A program made the translations under genes and the position numbers. Below, piece by piece: positions 62,388 to 64,000 of a stretch of DNA of 64,000 nt. This DNA comes from Burkholderiales bacterium JOSHI_001 (GTDB lineage: Bacteria; Pseudomonadota; Gammaproteobacteria; Burkholderiales; Burkholderiaceae_C). The stretch is from NCBI GenBank assembly GCA_000244995.1, contig CM001438.1, positions 5,374,096-5,438,095 of the forward strand, in the 5' to 3' direction. Below the pieces are notes generated by a model. That model searched no databases. It was given only the letters and a program-made list of their open reading frames with translations, and was not told the origin of the DNA. Position 1 is the stretch's first letter, and every line of letters begins with the position of its first letter.

Positions 62388-63713
62388 ATGCCGAACTGCT
62401 TCCGCCCCCCTCGCCTGCTGCTGCCCCGCCCGGGCACCGACCTGCAACGCTGGTGCGTCATCGCCTGCGACCAGTACACCAGCGAGCCCGGCTACTGGGC
62501 CCGCGTGGCGGCCGCCGTGGGCAGCGCGCCGTCCACCCTGCACCTGATCTACCCCGAGGTCTTCCTGGCCGCGCCCGACAAGGCCGAGCGCGTGGCGCGC
62601 ATCCAGGACCGCATGCGCCGCACCCTGGCCGACGGCCTTCTGCAGCCGCACGACGGCATGGTGCTGGTGGAACGCAGCCTGCACGACGGCCGCGTGCGCC
62701 GCGGCCTGATGCTGGAACTGGACCTGGAGCACTACGACCACGCGCCCAGCAGCAGCAGCCTGATCCGGCCCACCGAAGGCACCATCGTCGAACGCATCGC
62801 GCCGCGGCTGGCGGTGCGCCAGGGCGCCGCGCTGGAGCTGCCGCACATCCTGGTGCTGATCGACGACCCCGCACACACCGTCATCGAGCCTTTGGCCGCG
62901 AACCGTGCGGCATTGACGCCGCTGTACGACACCCCGTTGATGCTGAACGGCGGCCGCGTGGCCGGCCATGCGCTGGACGCTTCGGCCCAGGCGCGCGCGC
63001 TGCAGGCCCTGCAGGCCCTGGGCGACGGCGCGGCCTTCGCCGCCCGCCACGGCCTGCCCGCGGGCGCGCCGCCCATGCAGTTTGCGGTGGGCGACGGCAA
63101 CCATTCGCTGGCCACGGCCAAGGCCGGCTGGGAACACGTGAAGGCCACCCAGCCCGGCGCCGCCGGCAGCGACCACCCCGCGCGCTGGGCCCTGGTGGAG
63201 GTGGAAAACATCCACGACCCGGCGCTGCAGTTCGAGCCCATCCACCGCCTGCTGATCGGCGTGCAGGTGGACTTGCGTGCCGCGCTGGCCGCTCATTTCG
63301 GCGCCCAGGTGACGGTGGAAGAACAGCCCGACGCCGCGGCCCTGCGCGCCGCCTTGGCGTCACAGCCGCGCGAGGTGCACGCGGCCGGCCTGCTGGAACC
63401 CGGCGGCCGCCACGCCCTGGTGCGGGTGCTGGGCCAGCCCGCCGCGCAACTGGACGTGGCCACGTTCCAGGGTTTCGTGGACGCGCTGCTGGCCCAGGGC
63501 GGCGCGGCCGAGGTGGACTATGTGCACGGCGACGACGCGCTGGCGCAGCTGGCCGCCGCGCCCGGCCATGCCGGCCTGCACCTGGCTACCCTGGGAAAGA
63601 GCGAACTGATCGCCCGCGTGGCCCGCCACGGGCCGCTGCCGCGCAAGAGCTTTTCCATGGGCGAAGCCGACGAAAAGCGCTTTTACCTGGAAGCGCGCGC
63701 CATCCAGGGCTGA
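62388..63713 (+). CDS. DUF1015 family protein
   Basis: The 441-aa protein begins at ATG 62388 (GTG 62379 would fit equally). It matches DUF1015: RWCVIACDQYTSEPGYW, VLVERSL, RRGLMLELDLEHYDH, RPTEGTIVERIAPR, FAVGDGNHSLATAKAGWE. The GDGNHS motif with Asp, Asn and His looks like an active site. Some members are annotated as putative serine kinases; no activity has been assigned. It follows the DUF1841 gene closely. Confidence 0.85.
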   Translation: MPNCFRPPRLLLPRPGTDLQRWCVIACDQYTSEPGYWARVAAAVGSAPSTLHLIYPEVFLAAPDKAERVARIQDRMRRTLADGLLQPHDGMVLVERSLHDGRVRRGLMLELDLEHYDHAPSSSSLIRPTEGTIVERIAPRLAVRQGAALELPHILVLIDDPAHTVIEPLAANRAALTPLYDTPLMLNGGRVAGHALDASAQARALQALQALGDGAAFAARHGLPAGAPPMQFAVGDGNHSLATAKAGWEHVKATQPGAAGSDHPARWALVEVENIHDPALQFEPIHRLLIGVQVDLRAALAAHFGAQVTVEEQPDAAALRAALASQPREVHAAGLLEPGGRHALVRVLGQPAAQLDVATFQGFVDALLAQGGAAEVDYVHGDDALAQLAAAPGHAGLHLATLGKSELIARVARHGPLPRKSFSMGEADEKRFYLEARAIQG

Positions 63714-63748
63714 GCGCCCCAATTCCGCCGTCGATGTATCTGCCGGGG

Positions 63749-63771
63749 GGGTGCGACGTTCTGTCGCACCC
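63749..63771. promoter_or_regulatory. Hairpin between the DUF1015 gene and the last gene
   Basis: A 9-bp perfect stem GGGTGCGAC / GTCGCACCC with a GTTCT loop, 32 bp before the next ATG. No T-run follows, so it may be a weak terminator or a leader element. Confidence 0.5.
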
Positions 63772-63802
63772 GGCGCTTTGCCGTTCCCTTCTGGAGAAAC
63801 CC

Positions 63803-64000
63803 ATGCATCGACTGACCGGCTTGCTGGTGACCGCAGGGCTGGCCCTGTGGGCCGCCGCCCCCACCGAGGCGAACGCCGCCAGCAACAACGGCTTGAACTG
63901 CAACATCGACGTCACCTACCGGCACACCAACGCCGGCACGGTGTTCAGCACCCAGACCTACAGCCGCGCCTTTGCGGTGGCGGATGGGGCACCGTTCAGC
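63803..64000 (+). CDS. Secreted protein, truncated by window end
   Basis: The first 66 codons are visible. A GGAG site precedes ATG 63803. The N-terminus MHRLTGLLVTAGLALWAAA...EANA is a signal peptide, followed by ASNNGLNCNIDVTYRHTNAGTVFS. No family can be named from this fragment. Confidence 0.7.
   Translation, partial: MHRLTGLLVTAGLALWAAAPTEANAASNNGLNCNIDVTYRHTNAGTVFSTQTYSRAFAVADGAPFS

Noticed and set aside
1-64000. CRISPR arrays, tRNA genes, insertion sequences or phage genes
   Set aside because: No regularly spaced repeats, no tRNA cloverleaf or CCA-ended gene, no transposase or integrase was recognised on either strand.

Overview
The window is a GC-rich, tightly packed bacterial chromosome segment of ordinary housekeeping and catabolic type. 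Protein content points to the Burkholderiales, probably the Rubrivivax/Leptothrix/Ideonella group (Sphaerotilaceae-like). The signs are an ispA-dxs-folE2 order, Bug/TctC and Liv-type ABC binding proteins, a PEP-CTERM protein, DUF1841 and CWC small proteins, and GC-rich intergenic repeats of the kind common in that order. That placement is inference from gene content. There are no tRNAs, rRNAs, phages, insertion sequences or CRISPR arrays; the only RNA gene is rnpB (13745-14087).

Layout. 1-4513: isoprenoid precursor genes (ispA 3' end, dxs), folE2, and an EgtB-like protein missing iron ligands. 4645-12715: a quinoprotein island with a PqqU/YncD-like TonB receptor, a SoxYZ-fusion carrier, a metallohydrolase-fold partner, a NarL-type two-component system and a PQQ alcohol dehydrogenase carrying the lanthanide-signature Asp. 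No PQQ synthesis genes are present. 12787-19979: cysteine synthase, RNase P RNA, a phospholipase D-like protein, an MDR reductase, LysR plus intradiol dioxygenase, and a Bcr/CflA exporter. 20004-22936: a coupled pair, a multi-spanning membrane protein with a caspase-like His/Cys pattern and a small two-TM protein; this is the least explained locus. 23140-28515: alpha-carbonic anhydrase, HAD dehalogenase, PEP-CTERM protein, and a DUF2330/NqrB-RnfD-like pair.

28466-33332 (minus) is a malonate operon: GntR regulator, malonyl-CoA decarboxylase, Bug binding protein, malonyl-CoA synthetase and a CWC protein, with a sigma-54 activator divergent to it. 34976-39505: thioesterase, ATM1-type ABC exporter, HypT-like LysR and 4-hydroxyphenylpyruvate dioxygenase. 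39539-47530 (minus) is a Liv-type ABC transporter whose five cistrons overlap by 4 bp and run directly into a 3-hydroxybutyrate-oligomer hydrolase and another alpha/beta hydrolase. 47847-54178: a diheme lipoprotein, two orphan ParA-like ATPases, a hybrid kinase/response regulator pair and a MaoC hydratase. 54272-59441: KefF-KefC and a secreted M1 aminopeptidase. 59479-64000: a frameshifted aldo/keto reductase, a TSUP transporter, a RutE-like reductase, DUF1841, DUF1015 and the start of a secreted protein.

Most likely to be new: the PQQ-scavenging plus lanthanide-dehydrogenase island, the caspase-like/two-TM membrane pair, the coupling of a Liv-type transporter to PHB-oligomer hydrolysis, and GC-rich repeats that supply start regions to two regulators or enter a coding sequence (livG).
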